This document shows positions 8,398 through 16,785 of a DNA stretch of 63,680 nt, one piece after another. The notes below the pieces were generated by a model that had not been told where the DNA came from, made no database searches, and saw only the letters and a program-made list of their open reading frames with translations. The DNA comes from Nitrospinae bacterium bin107 (GTDB lineage: Bacteria > UBA8248), in NCBI GenBank assembly GCA_002238965.1, contig MPNJ01000023.1:1-63680 (forward strand). The letters are read 5' to 3'. Made by a program: the position numbers and the translations under genes. Positions within the stretch are counted from its first letter, which is position 1, and every line of letters begins with the position of its first letter.

Positions 8398-9669
8398 ATG
8401 CGACGCTTCCTCATGACGCATCTTTTGGTCGGTTTGCTGACGGCGCTTCTCGTGAGCCCGGCTTTCGCCCAGCAGACAAGAATCACCTGGTGGGGGCACA
8501 GCAACTGCTCGAAGGATTTGGTGGCGGAATGGAACAAGAAGAACCCCAACACTCCCGTACAGTATGATTTTTTCGCGATGACCCCGTATTTCCAGAAACT
8601 CACGGCCGCGCTTTCCACGCGCTCGGCGGCCGACATGTTTACGCTCATCGACTTCCTGCTGCCCGGCTTCACCGCCAAGAACGTCCTCGCCCCCATTCGT
8701 CCCGAATGGCTGGGCTACAAGGACCTCGAGGACATGAAGAAGGCCTACATACCGGGGGCGCTGGACGGCTACATCCACAAGGGGAAGCTCTACGCTCTCC
8801 CTCCCATCGCTTCGGGCTTCAGCCTCTTCATCAACACGAAGCACTTCCGGGAGGCGGGCCTGGACCCGGACAAGGACTACCCGCGCACCTGGGAGGACGT
8901 CGGCCGCATCGGGAAAAAACTGGTGAAAATGAGGGGCAGCAGGATGGTGCGCGAGGGCTTCGATTTCGCCATGCACTCCTCCACCTGGACGATGTGGTAC
9001 TTCAACACGACGATTCGCCAATACGGGGGAGAAATCCTCGACGCCTCCGGGAAAAAGTGCCTGGCCAACAGCGAGGCGGGTGTGAAGGCCATGAATGTCC
9101 GGGCCAGGATTGCGCACCACTACAAGGCTTCGGACCCCACCGTGAGCCTGGGCACCAACGCCCTCCCGGCGGACGATCTGCCCAAGGGGCGCGTCTCCAT
9201 GTTCATCACCCACGCAGGCAGCGTGGCGCAGTTCGGCCCCAAGGTGATGAAGTACGTGAAGGTGGTGCCCTTCCCGCAGGTGGACCCCAAAAAGCCCGTG
9301 ACGCCGATTTACGGCTTCGCCCTCGCGGTGAATCCCCATATTTCCGAGGCGAAGCAGCGGGCCGTGCATAAAGTGTTGAAACACGTCGTCAATGACTCCA
9401 AGACCTGGTACGAGAGAACGTCCTATCCCCATCCCGACAAGAATTTCCTGAACCTTCCCGGGATGGAAGATGCGCGCAAGACACGCTATCTGGACGTGTT
9501 CGTAAAGGACATCTCGAACGGGCGCTTTCTGCAGCGCTCCGACAAGGTGCTCGAACTCAACCAGGCCATTCACCGGGCGATGGAGCGCGTGGTCCTGAAG
9601 AAGGAAGACTCCAAGAAATCGCTCGACAGGGCGTGTAAGGAGATCGACGCGGCGCTGGCCAAGAAGTAG
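8398..9669 (+). CDS. ABC transporter extracellular sugar-type solute-binding protein
   Basis: A 423-aa periplasmic binding protein and the first gene of a four-gene CUT1-type importer operon. ATG 8398 follows AAAGGAGG at ideal spacing and starts a signal peptide (MRRFLMTHLLVGLLTALLVS, cleaved after AFA). The mature part follows the family-1 extracellular binding-protein layout (ITWWGHSNCSKDLVAEWNKK near the start, a hinge region with YALPPIASGFSLFINT, and GYALAVNP-like strands). The ligand is not identifiable from sequence; sugars, polyols or glycerol phosphodiesters are usual for the class. It delivers substrate to the two permeases encoded just downstream. Confidence 0.9.
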   Translation: MRRFLMTHLLVGLLTALLVSPAFAQQTRITWWGHSNCSKDLVAEWNKKNPNTPVQYDFFAMTPYFQKLTAALSTRSAADMFTLIDFLLPGFTAKNVLAPIRPEWLGYKDLEDMKKAYIPGALDGYIHKGKLYALPPIASGFSLFINTKHFREAGLDPDKDYPRTWEDVGRIGKKLVKMRGSRMVREGFDFAMHSSTWTMWYFNTTIRQYGGEILDASGKKCLANSEAGVKAMNVRARIAHHYKASDPTVSLGTNALPADDLPKGRVSMFITHAGSVAQFGPKVMKYVKVVPFPQVDPKKPVTPIYGFALAVNPHISEAKQRAVHKVLKHVVNDSKTWYERTSYPHPDKNFLNLPGMEDARKTRYLDVFVKDISNGRFLQRSDKVLELNQAIHRAMERVVLKKEDSKKSLDRACKEIDAALAKK

Positions 9670-9680
9670 GCGGAGAACCG

Positions 9681-10622
9681 ATGGGTCGCGAGATCGGAGT
9701 CGACCGGACTTTACCGTCGAAGATTCGGCGGTTGGTGGCTGGCGGGGGGAAACGCTCCCTCCACAGCCACCTCCGCTGGGCGGGGTTCTTCTTCGTTCTC
9801 CCTGCGCTCATTCATCTCATAATCTTCAAGTTCTACCCCATGCTCCAGGCCTTCCGGCTGAGCTTTTACCGCTACGACCTCATGAGCCCGCCCGTATTCA
9901 CGGGGCTTGAGAACTACAACCTCCTCTGGCAGAACCCGCTCTTTCATCAGTCCTTCTGGGTTTCGGTCAAGTACATGTTCGGCGTCTCCATCCCGGAGTG
10001 GTTCTTCGCGCTGGCGCTGGCCCTTCTCCTGAACCGGCGGATGCCGGGGCGTTCGGTCATTCGTCTGGCGTACTTCTTCCCCATCGCGATGTCGCAGATC
10101 GTGGTGGCCATGGTGTGGAAGTTCATGTACCACCCCTACGGCCTGGTGAACACGATTCTGGAGACCTTCGGGATCGGCCGCATCAACTGGCTCTCGATGG
10201 AGGAGTCGGCGCTGCCCGCCCTCATCGCCATCGGCATCTGGCGGGGCATTCCGCTGTTCGGCGTGATTTACCTGGCGGGCCTCCAGGCCATACCGAAGGA
10301 ATACCACGAGGCGGCCATCATCGACGGCGCGGGCGTGTTCCAGCGCTTCTTTTACGTGACGATCCCCCTGCTTCTTCCCACGATAACGTTCGTGATGGTG
10401 TTGTCTCTCCTCTCGGCCGTCAAGGTGTTCCTGAACCCGCTGGTCATGACCGAAGGCGGCCCCAACGGGACAACCAAGGTGCTCCCGTATTTCATCTACG
10501 AAACGGGTTTCGCCTTCTTCCGTATGGGAGAGGCGGCCGCAGCGTCGATGGTGCTGTTCGTCTTTCTCTTCGGTCTGACCCTGATTCAGCTGCGGCTCCT
10601 GCGCCGGGGAGGCGTCGAATGA
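9681..10622 (+). CDS. ABC transporter permease, MalF/UgpA type
   Basis: A 313-aa inner-membrane permease with about six hydrophobic segments and the EAA loop EAAIIDGAGVFQRFFYVTIP near residue 215, which docks the ATPase. It starts at ATG 9681 with GGCGGAGAA upstream, 11 bases after the binding-protein stop. Its stop overlaps the start of the second permease by ATGA, the usual arrangement for a heterodimeric CUT1 channel. Its length and its N-terminal cytoplasmic extension before the first membrane segment match the UgpA/LacF subgroup rather than the longer MalF. Confidence 0.92.
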   Translation: MGREIGVDRTLPSKIRRLVAGGGKRSLHSHLRWAGFFFVLPALIHLIIFKFYPMLQAFRLSFYRYDLMSPPVFTGLENYNLLWQNPLFHQSFWVSVKYMFGVSIPEWFFALALALLLNRRMPGRSVIRLAYFFPIAMSQIVVAMVWKFMYHPYGLVNTILETFGIGRINWLSMEESALPALIAIGIWRGIPLFGVIYLAGLQAIPKEYHEAAIIDGAGVFQRFFYVTIPLLLPTITFVMVLSLLSAVKVFLNPLVMTEGGPNGTTKVLPYFIYETGFAFFRMGEAAAASMVLFVFLFGLTLIQLRLLRRGGVE

Positions 10623-11452
10623 GACGCAAGACGATGCTCCGCCTGGGGGGTGCGCTCATCACCCTGTTCGCACTTTTTGGCGTCTGGGTGATGCTCCTTC
10701 CCTACTTCTGGATGGTCTCCTCCTCCATCAAGACGGGGATCGAAGTCTTCGATCTCCCCATAAAATGGATACCGGATGATATCCAGTGGGTGAACTACCC
10801 CAACGCCCTGGCCAAGGGGGCTTTCGGGGTCTATTTCTACAACAGCTTCGTCGTGGCATTTGCGGTCATGGGAGGGAACCTCGTTTTCTGCACCCTCGCG
10901 GGCTACGGCCTGGCCAAGTTCCGCTTTCCGCACCGGGAGTTGTGCTTCCGCCTGATTCTGAGCACGCTGATGCTTCCGCTGGAAATCGTGCTGGTGCCCA
11001 CTTTTCTCGTGGTGCGGGATTTGGGCCTCGTCAACACCTATGGCGGGCTGATTGCCCCATTGGCGGTGGACGCTTTCGGCGTCTTCCTCATGCGCCAGTC
11101 CATCCGGGACATTCCCGACTCCCTCATCGAGGCGGCGCGGATGGACGGATGCAGCGAGTTCGGCATCTTCTGGCGCATCATTCTCCCCAACTGCAAGCCC
11201 GCCCTGGGCGCGCTGGCGCTGCTCGCCTTCCGTGACAACTGGGATCAGTTCCTCTGGCCGTTCATCGTGGCGACGACCGACAACCTGAAGACCTTCCCGC
11301 TCGGCCTCGCCCAGATGGAGGGCATCGATTCGGCCGCCTACCATGAGATCATGGCGCTCGCGGTCATGGGGATGATCCCGGCGGCGTTCATATTCCTGTT
11401 CTTCCAGCGCGCATTCGTCCGCGGCATTACGCTCACCGGTCTCAAGGAATGA
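10619..11452 (+). CDS. ABC transporter permease, MalG/UgpE type
   Basis: A 277-aa second permease. ATG 10619 lies within the stop of the first permease (ATGA overlap) and gives the expected N terminus, a short basic segment followed by the first membrane helix (ALITLFALFGVWVMLLPYFW). The EAA loop is EAARMDGCSEFGIFWRIILP near residue 178. The frame remains open well upstream of this start, but that extension runs through the first permease gene and is not real. The C terminus RGITLTGLKE is typical of MalG/UgpE proteins. It pairs with the upstream permease to form the channel. Confidence 0.92.
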   Translation: MRRKTMLRLGGALITLFALFGVWVMLLPYFWMVSSSIKTGIEVFDLPIKWIPDDIQWVNYPNALAKGAFGVYFYNSFVVAFAVMGGNLVFCTLAGYGLAKFRFPHRELCFRLILSTLMLPLEIVLVPTFLVVRDLGLVNTYGGLIAPLAVDAFGVFLMRQSIRDIPDSLIEAARMDGCSEFGIFWRIILPNCKPALGALALLAFRDNWDQFLWPFIVATTDNLKTFPLGLAQMEGIDSAAYHEIMALAVMGMIPAAFIFLFFQRAFVRGITLTGLKE

Positions 11453-11583
11453 GGAGCATGAAGTGCTTTTGATGAACTTGTTTTCAGCCGTCAAGCCCGT
11501 GAAGACCCGCCTTCAGGCCCCATGCAGGACAGACCATTTCACGCGGGTGTCCATCGCGCTTCTCGCAGGGAGGGGAAACTGAG

Positions 11584-12663
11584 ATGGGGGAGGTGTTGCT
11601 CGAAGACCTCACCAAGGATTTCGGCGAGGTGATAGCGGTCAAGGAGGTGAACCTCACAATCCACGACGGGGAGTTCGTGGTGCTCCTGGGGCCTTCGGGG
11701 TGCGGCAAGACCACGACGCTTCGGATGATTGCGGGTCTCGAGGAGATAACGAGCGGGCGCATCCTCCTCGACGGACGCGTGCTGAACGACGTGCACCCGC
11801 GCGACCGCGACATCGCCATGGTGTTCCAGAACTACGCGCTCTACCCCCACATGAGCGTCTACAAGAACATGGCCTTCGGGCTGAAGATGCGAAAGGTCGC
11901 CAGGGACGAGATCGACCGCAGGGTCAAGAGCGCCGCCGGCATCCTGGGGATCGAGACCCTGCTCGGGCGCTACCCGGGCAAGCTCTCCGGAGGCCAGCGC
12001 CAGCGGGTCGCGCTGGGGCGCGCCATCGTTCGCGACCCGCGCGTCTTCCTCTTCGACGAGCCGCTCTCGAACCTCGACGCCAAGCTGCGGGTTCAGACCC
12101 GGGTGGAAATCCTCAAGCTCCACCAGCACCTCGCCGCCACCTCGGTCTACGTCACCCACGATCAGGTCGAGGCCATGACCATGGGAGATCGAATCGTGGT
12201 CATGCACAACGGGACCATCCAGCAGGTCGGCTCCCCGATGGAAATCTACCAGAGCCCGGCGAACCACTTCGTGGCGGGCTTCATCGGGAGCCCCTCGATG
12301 AACTTCCTGCCCGCCACGGTGCGCGCCGAGGGGGGGCGGACGATCCTGGAAGGCGGCGGCTTCCGGGTTTCCCTGCCCGCGGAGCGCGCGGGCGGGCTCG
12401 AGGGGCGCGAGGGCGGGGAGGTCGTATTCGGTATCCGTCCCGAAGACATGCGCATGGGCAGCGAAGGCGAAATCGAGGGCGCGGTCGAGATCATCGAGCC
12501 GGTGGGCTCGGACATCTTTCTCGACCTGAGCGTGGGGGGTGAGTCCCTCACCGTGCGGGTGGAGCCAAGCGTCCGGGTGAGCCAGGGCGAGCGCATCCGC
12601 CTCCGCCCCGACCCGGCGCGCGTCCACGCTTTCGACCCCGGTACGGGCGCGACGTTGATCTGA
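11584..12663 (+). CDS. ABC transporter ATP-binding protein, UgpC/MsmK type
   Basis: A 359-aa nucleotide-binding subunit. Walker A GPSGCGKTT lies near residue 37, the Q-loop in MVFQNYALYPHM, the signature LSGGQRQR near 134, Walker B FLFDEPLSNLD and the switch histidine in YVTHDQVEAM. The C-terminal 120 residues form the TOBE/regulatory region typical of CUT1 ATPases (GIRPEDM is visible). The start is ATG 11584 with GGGAGGGG upstream. A 131-bp gap separates it from the second permease, but strand and order support one operon that lacks any catabolic enzyme gene. Confidence 0.93.
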   Translation: MGEVLLEDLTKDFGEVIAVKEVNLTIHDGEFVVLLGPSGCGKTTTLRMIAGLEEITSGRILLDGRVLNDVHPRDRDIAMVFQNYALYPHMSVYKNMAFGLKMRKVARDEIDRRVKSAAGILGIETLLGRYPGKLSGGQRQRVALGRAIVRDPRVFLFDEPLSNLDAKLRVQTRVEILKLHQHLAATSVYVTHDQVEAMTMGDRIVVMHNGTIQQVGSPMEIYQSPANHFVAGFIGSPSMNFLPATVRAEGGRTILEGGGFRVSLPAERAGGLEGREGGEVVFGIRPEDMRMGSEGEIEGAVEIIEPVGSDIFLDLSVGGESLTVRVEPSVRVSQGERIRLRPDPARVHAFDPGTGATLI

Positions 12664-12885
12664 AGCGTGGCGTAAGGCTACTATTACTTCTGTTGCATAG
12701 GTGTCCTGAATCCAGTGGATTACCTGCCTTTCACACTTTCATAGCCGCCATCGATGAACTTCACATGGGCGACCCCACTCGCCGGCTGACGAAGGCAGCG
12801 TAGTCGACGCCGGTTTGCGTTTGGGACAGACGATACGGATGAGTGGTTATTTCTGGGTCGAACCACAACAATTTGGAGACATATC

Positions 12886-13497
12886 ATGAAACGGACCATG
12901 CTATTGGTAGCCGCCGTGTTTTTACTCTGCGCTCACACCGCAGGCGCACAGAAGCTCGAGAAGGCGATATTCGCGGGTGGCTGCTTCTGGTGCGTGGAGT
13001 CAGATTTCGACAAGGTGCCGGGCGTGGTCTCGACGACTTCGGGCTATACCGGCGGCAAGACCAAGAACCCGACCTACAAGCAAGTCACCTATGGCGACAC
13101 GGGTCACTACGAGGCGGTCGAGATCACCTACGATCCGGCGAAGGTAAGCTACGAGGCGCTGCTCACCGCCTTCTGGCATTCGGTCGACCCGACCGATGAC
13201 GGCGGCCAGTTCTGCGACCGGGGCGATTCCTACAAAACAGCCGTGTTCGCCCTGAACGAGAAGCAGCGCAAGGCGGCCGAGGCCTCGAAGAAAGCGGCGC
13301 AAAAGTTGCTCGACAAACCGATCGTCACCCCGATACTCGCCGCCGCCACGTTCTACCCCGCCGAGTATTATCACCAGAACTATTATCAGAATAACTCGGT
13401 CCGCTACCGCTACTATCGCTTCAGGTGCGGCCGGGACAAGAGGCTCAAGAACCTCTGGGGCGAGCACGCCTTCAAGGGCATCCCCAAACAAAACTGA
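12886..13497 (+). CDS. msrA: Periplasmic peptide-methionine (S)-S-oxide reductase MsrA
   Basis: A 203-aa MsrA with a signal peptide (MKRTMLLVAAVFLLCAHTAG, cleaved near AQK), so it should repair oxidised methionine in exported proteins. The catalytic motif GGCFWCVE is at residues 31-38, followed by GYTGG, the substrate-pocket DPTDDGGQFCDRG and AEYYHQNYY, and a late cysteine (FRCGR) that may resolve the disulfide. No MsrB domain is fused or adjacent. The ATG is preceded by TTTGGAGA. Electrons would have to come from a periplasmic thiol reductase; the redoxin at 16.4 kb is a conceivable but unproven partner. Confidence 0.93.
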   Translation: MKRTMLLVAAVFLLCAHTAGAQKLEKAIFAGGCFWCVESDFDKVPGVVSTTSGYTGGKTKNPTYKQVTYGDTGHYEAVEITYDPAKVSYEALLTAFWHSVDPTDDGGQFCDRGDSYKTAVFALNEKQRKAAEASKKAAQKLLDKPIVTPILAAATFYPAEYYHQNYYQNNSVRYRYYRFRCGRDKRLKNLWGEHAFKGIPKQN

Positions 13498-13507
13498 AGA
13501 CGCGCCG

Positions 13508-13529
13508 CCCCGGCCCACGAGGGCCGGGG
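13508..13529 (+). terminator. Hairpin after msrA, possible terminator
   Basis: CCCCGGCCC and GGGCCGGGG form a perfect 9-bp stem with an ACGA loop 11 bases after the msrA stop. No T-run follows on the plus strand, so it is at best a non-canonical terminator or an RNA-stabilising end. Confidence 0.4.
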
Positions 13530-13570
13530 CGTACGGGGGGCGGTTTCCGCTAGATGCCGGTTTTGTCGAC

Positions 13571-13960
13571 CTACTTCAGTTTAAATGTCTTGTTGAGCAA
13601 GTTGGCGCACGCTTCCGCCACATTGTTGTCCGGCTTTGCTCCGCCCGGTGAAGTTGCCCAGCCGGCTTTCAGCAAATGATTGCCCCGTTCCCATGAATCG
13701 ACCGCTGCGAGTTTAGGAACCAAACCGTTATCGGTATTAACCGCCCGCTCAAACTTATCGGCGCAGATGGGCGCCAAAGCCGCGACCATGGCTGTTTCGG
13801 TTGCTGTATCCACCATTTTCTCAGCAGCGCTGCCGAGTAACCATCCGCCCCAACCAAAGCCGATGATCACCGTGCAAATTACGCCTGCCGCAAAACCTTG
13901 AAACAGTCTTTTCAAAGAGTTTCCTTTAACCAGGGGTGCCAAAAACGAAGGCGTTTTCAT
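13571..13960 (-). CDS. Small membrane-anchored conserved hypothetical protein
   Basis: A 129-aa protein with one N-terminal membrane segment (LFQGFAAGVICTVIIGFGWG, residues about 20-40) and a soluble part with ALAPICADKFERAV, VDSWERGNHLLKAGWAT and VAEACANLL. The GFGWGGWLLGS segment and the two spaced cysteines resemble a small single-pass family I have seen mostly in alphaproteobacteria, but its function is unknown. ATG 13960 is preferred over an upstream start because of its AAGGA site and because the membrane helix then lies near the N terminus. It converges with msrA and stands alone. Confidence 0.7.
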   Translation of the reverse strand: MKTPSFLAPLVKGNSLKRLFQGFAAGVICTVIIGFGWGGWLLGSAAEKMVDTATETAMVAALAPICADKFERAVNTDNGLVPKLAAVDSWERGNHLLKAGWATSPGGAKPDNNVAEACANLLNKTFKLK

Positions 13961-14318
13961 GAGGGATCCTTTTTCCTCTGAGGGAGGAGAATTCCTCCCT
14001 GCTATATCCATCGTAGCATAGGTGTCCCGCCTCCGATATGCGGGGAAAAATGCGCTCCTGATAAAGAGACGGGAAGAGGGATTCCAACGAGCCTGATTGA
14101 TTGTAATTCTCTGCCTGGATCAGGGAAATCCGTTCATCGGCTCGATGGCATGCGTAGTGGCGTAGCACCTGAAATTCGGACCAGAGCACTCTTTATCCAT
14201 ATGGACTAAGTGATGTTCATCCCGGGTATTTCATGAAGGCGCGGGCGCTTGCCATGGAAACGAGAACCAGGCGCCTTCCATCTCGACGGGCTTGCCGATT
14301 TGTCTTGCGGGAAATATT
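13961..14318. other. Intergenic region, nothing recognised
   Basis: Between the small membrane protein gene and the RutB-like gene, both on the minus strand. It should contain the promoter of the former. No conserved frame, repeat of the window's families or strong hairpin is seen. Confidence 0.4.
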
Positions 14319-15005
14319 CTAGGTGGCCTGGTTGCGCTCCAGCATGTCCAGCACGTCTTCGGTTTTCGTCACCCAGCCGAATTTCGACTCGAAGTTGAAG
14401 AGCGTTGCCTCGCGCGTGAAGTCCGGCCCGGTGTGATCCATCGCATCCTCGATGAGGATGGGCCAGAACTCGCGGAAAAAGGCCTCGCGCGCCGTGCTCT
14501 CCACGCAGACGTTCGTGGCCACGCCCGTGAAGAGAATGTGCCGGATGTCGAGGCCGTTGAGCTGGTTTTCCAGCGTCGTGCCCGCGAAGCCGCTGTAGCG
14601 GGCTTTCTTCACCACCAGGTCGTCCGGCCCGGGCTTGAGCTCGTCGATGATCTCCCACCCCCACGTTCCCTCGATGATGAGCTTGTCGAGATCCGCCGGG
14701 CGTTCCTTGATCATCCGGATGGCCATCTGCTTGCGGATGTTGGGCGATTGCGGCCCGCCCGCGTCGCTCAAGTCAGGCTGGTACCCGAACTGGAGATAGA
14801 ATACCTGCACGCCGGCCGCGCGTGCCGCGGTGAGCAGGCGCTGGTTGGCCGCGATGACGGGGTTCGTGCGCGATTCGTCGATGCCTGCGCCCAGGTCGAG
14901 CATTCCGCCCTTCTTGGCATAGGCGTTCTGCATGTCCACCACGATGAAAGCGGTTCGCCCTAAGTCGATTTCCACCTCCTGGGGCCGTGCCTTGAGGATT
15001 GCCAT
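14319..15005 (-). CDS. Isochorismatase-family cysteine hydrolase, RutB-like
   Basis: A 228-aa hydrolase of the isochorismatase superfamily. The triad is visible as Asp in FIVVDMQNAY (near residue 24), Lys in VVKKARYSGFAGT and Cys in TGVATNVCVESTAR. The KxRYSGF...T and ATNVCVEST blocks closely resemble RutB, the ureidoacrylate amidohydrolase of uracil breakdown, so an amide or carbamoyl substrate is likely. The start ATG 15005 has GGAG upstream. It is divergent from a RidA-family gene 455 bp away, and rut operons also pair RutB with a RidA protein (RutC), but no rutA, D, E, F or G gene is nearby. The exact substrate is unknown. Confidence 0.85.
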   Translation of the reverse strand: MAILKARPQEVEIDLGRTAFIVVDMQNAYAKKGGMLDLGAGIDESRTNPVIAANQRLLTAARAAGVQVFYLQFGYQPDLSDAGGPQSPNIRKQMAIRMIKERPADLDKLIIEGTWGWEIIDELKPGPDDLVVKKARYSGFAGTTLENQLNGLDIRHILFTGVATNVCVESTAREAFFREFWPILIEDAMDHTGPDFTREATLFNFESKFGWVTKTEDVLDMLERNQAT

Positions 15006-15459
15006 GCGTCATCTCCATGAATGTCAGGTTAAATTCGTCTCCGCGCGCATTCTCTCAGAACCACGCCTCCACCTCCAGCCTGCGTGGGGTAAGTTTCAAC
15101 AGATTCGTATATTCTTCTCGAATGAACACAGGTTACAAGAAAGTAGGGACAGGTCCCCGTGCCTGTCCGAGGTCGCGACCTGTGGGACGGCCCCGAGGAG
15201 GGGCAGTCCCTGCCTTGCTGAAATGCCGAAACCACGGCTGATGTAGGGGCTGTCCGGGAACCGCCGACCCCCACTCTGCTTTATGGTGCTCGATTCCCGT
15301 CCCTTGCGCCGGACGCTCGGTTTCATCGAAGAATATGAGAGAAGGGCAGGAGAAGTTGTGCTACCATCGTCTCGGCGTCCCGGCGCGGGTTCGGGAGATT
15401 CGCCCCGGCGTCGGAGTCGCCTCCCCGAATCGTTTCCTCATCAGGCATGGAGCGAGCAT
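15006..15459. other. Divergent promoter region with palindromic repeats
   Basis: This region separates the RutB-like and RidA-like genes and must hold both promoters. It includes a REP-like hairpin at 15147-15168 and a second palindrome, GGTCGCGACC, at 15171-15180. The remainder shows no gene. Confidence 0.45.
15147..15168. repeat. Palindromic REP-like element (copy 4)
   Basis: GGACAGG and CCTGTCC flank TCCCCGTG. The flanks GTAG and GAGG match the copy at 8102, and the adjacent GGTCGCGACC repeats the centre of the copy at 713. Confidence 0.7.
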
Positions 15460-15927
15460 ATGAGCATTGAAAAGAGGCTGGAAGAACTCGGCATCGAACT
15501 TCCCGAAGTCCCGCCCGCCGTGGCGAACTACATACCCGGCGTGGCGGTGGGCGAGGTGCTTTTCCTCGCGGGCACCATCGGCCAGTACAACGGAGAGATT
15601 CCCATCCGGGGGAAGCTCGGCGACGGAGTCACCGTCGAGGAGGGCTACCAGTCGGCGCGCTTGTGCGGTCTGAACCACTTCGCCATGGCGAAACATTGCC
15701 TGGGGGGTGATCTCGACCGCATGGTCCGGGCCGTGCGCCTCGAAGGCTACGTGAACAGCGCGCCCGGCTTTACGGAAGCGCCCTGGGTGGTGAACGGGGA
15801 GAGCGACCTCCTCGTCGAGGTGCTCGGTGAGGAGCGGGGGAAGCACGCGCGCGCGGCCTTGAACATCAACGAACTCACTTACGACGCGCCGGTGGAGACC
15901 ATCCTCACCTTACAGATTCGTCCCTAG
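15460..15927 (+). CDS. RidA family (YjgF/UK114) protein
   Basis: A 155-aa RidA-fold protein of the longer subgroup. Visible features are YIPGVAVGEVLFLAGTIG, the NHFAMAKHCLGGDLDRMVRAVRLEGYV core, and SDLLVEVLGEERGKHARAALNINEL with the conserved arginine of the active site. Family members hydrolyse reactive enamines/imines or act on ureidoacrylate-type intermediates. ATG 15460 is chosen because GGAG precedes it and the upstream in-frame stretch is Arg/Pro-rich and unlike the family. Its position opposite a RutB-like hydrolase suggests shared handling of an aminoacrylate-like product (inference). Confidence 0.85.
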   Translation: MSIEKRLEELGIELPEVPPAVANYIPGVAVGEVLFLAGTIGQYNGEIPIRGKLGDGVTVEEGYQSARLCGLNHFAMAKHCLGGDLDRMVRAVRLEGYVNSAPGFTEAPWVVNGESDLLVEVLGEERGKHARAALNINELTYDAPVETILTLQIRP

Positions 15928-15972
15928 CCCTCCCGGCGCGGGTTTCCCGTCGGCGTCGCGCCGCTGCGCCGC

Positions 15973-16440
15973 TCATTCGCGCAGGAGCGACATGATCTCG
16001 GCGCCGAGAGTGAGGTCTTCCACGCCACCGAACTTCTGCTTGCGCAGGCGCCCCTCCCGATCGATGAGGAGCATGGTCGGCGTACCTTGCATGGCGTAGC
16101 GGGCCATCGTTTTCGGCGGACCCGCGACGTCCGATGGCGCATCGATGCCCACCGGGAACGCGATCCTGTATTCATGGAGGAATGCGGCCAGCGCCTCGCG
16201 GGTTCCCTGCGCGGCATGGTGCTCGAACACCGTATGCAAACCGATCACGGCGACATCGTCTGCGCTGAATGTCTGCCGCACGCGCATCGCCTGCGGCAAG
16301 GCGTGGGAGACGCATCCCGGGCAAAGCATCTGGAAGGCTTCAACCAGCACAATCTTGCCGCGCAACGCTTCAAGCGTGACGGGGTTGTCGGTGTTGAGCC
16401 AGTCGGTGGTTTGCAATTCGGGCGCGATTTCGGGTGGCAT
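15973..16440 (-). CDS. Redoxin/TlpA-like thioredoxin-fold protein
   Basis: A 155-aa thioredoxin-fold protein. The redox motif CPGC lies at residues 40-43 in AFQMLCPGCVSHALPQ, followed by VIGLHTVFEHH and the cis-proline region MQGTPTMLLIDREGR. No signal peptide is seen from the chosen start, so it is probably cytoplasmic. ATG 16440 has AGGAGGGA upstream; an in-frame start further upstream would add an Arg-rich tail. It converges with the RidA-family gene. It is likely a thiol oxidoreductase or peroxidase-like protein of the AhpC/TSA-redoxin superfamily. Confidence 0.82.
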   Translation of the reverse strand: MPPEIAPELQTTDWLNTDNPVTLEALRGKIVLVEAFQMLCPGCVSHALPQAMRVRQTFSADDVAVIGLHTVFEHHAAQGTREALAAFLHEYRIAFPVGIDAPSDVAGPPKTMARYAMQGTPTMLLIDREGRLRKQKFGGVEDLTLGAEIMSLLRE

Positions 16441-16785
16441 CTGCTCTCCCTCCTGCTTTCGCGATCGCCTGCCTGTCCTGGTTATCTCCCTGTCAGACCG
16501 CGGGTTTTCGGATGTTGGCGCCTGGATTCGGATCGGTCGACTGCGAGCGCCGCAAGACGTCCGGCCATCCTGGAGTGATACCAGGCCCGATGTTTGAAAG
16601 GCGCGGTCATTGCTCAAGCCTAATGCGTCAGGCGTCGCCCATCAACTGACGGGCTGGCGGCGATAACGCCGCAAGGCGGCTCGGGGGCGAGCCGGTGGCA
16701 ATCGTCTCGTGCGCCCGGCCGATTTTCATCTTGCATGGGCCGTTCATGGTGTGGTATTTTCGTATTTTATTCGTATGAGTGAGCC
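16441..16785. other. Divergent intergenic region upstream of the Y-family polymerase
   Basis: It holds the promoters of the redoxin gene and of the polymerase. Near the polymerase start, TTCGTAT occurs twice (16759-16765 and 16770-16776), 11 bases apart. The middle part is rich in GC hairpins such as GCCGCAAGGCGGC. No coding sequence is recognised. Confidence 0.45.
16758..16776 (+). promoter_or_regulatory. LexA-like direct repeat before the polymerase gene
   Basis: TTTC-N7-ATTC (within the heptad TTCGTAT repeated with an 11-bp period) lies directly upstream of the start codon. It resembles the alphaproteobacterial LexA site GTTC-N7-GTTC except for the first base of each half. This is an inference; no LexA gene is in the window. 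Confidence 0.3.

Noticed and set aside
9998-10618. Extended N terminus for the second permease
   Set aside because: The in-frame extension overlaps the first permease and lacks family similarity; the ATGA start fits the family.
8398-12663. Naming the importer ugpBAEC or malEFGK
   Set aside because: The subunit types fit CUT1 importers, but no ligand-specific residues or catabolic neighbours identify the substrate.
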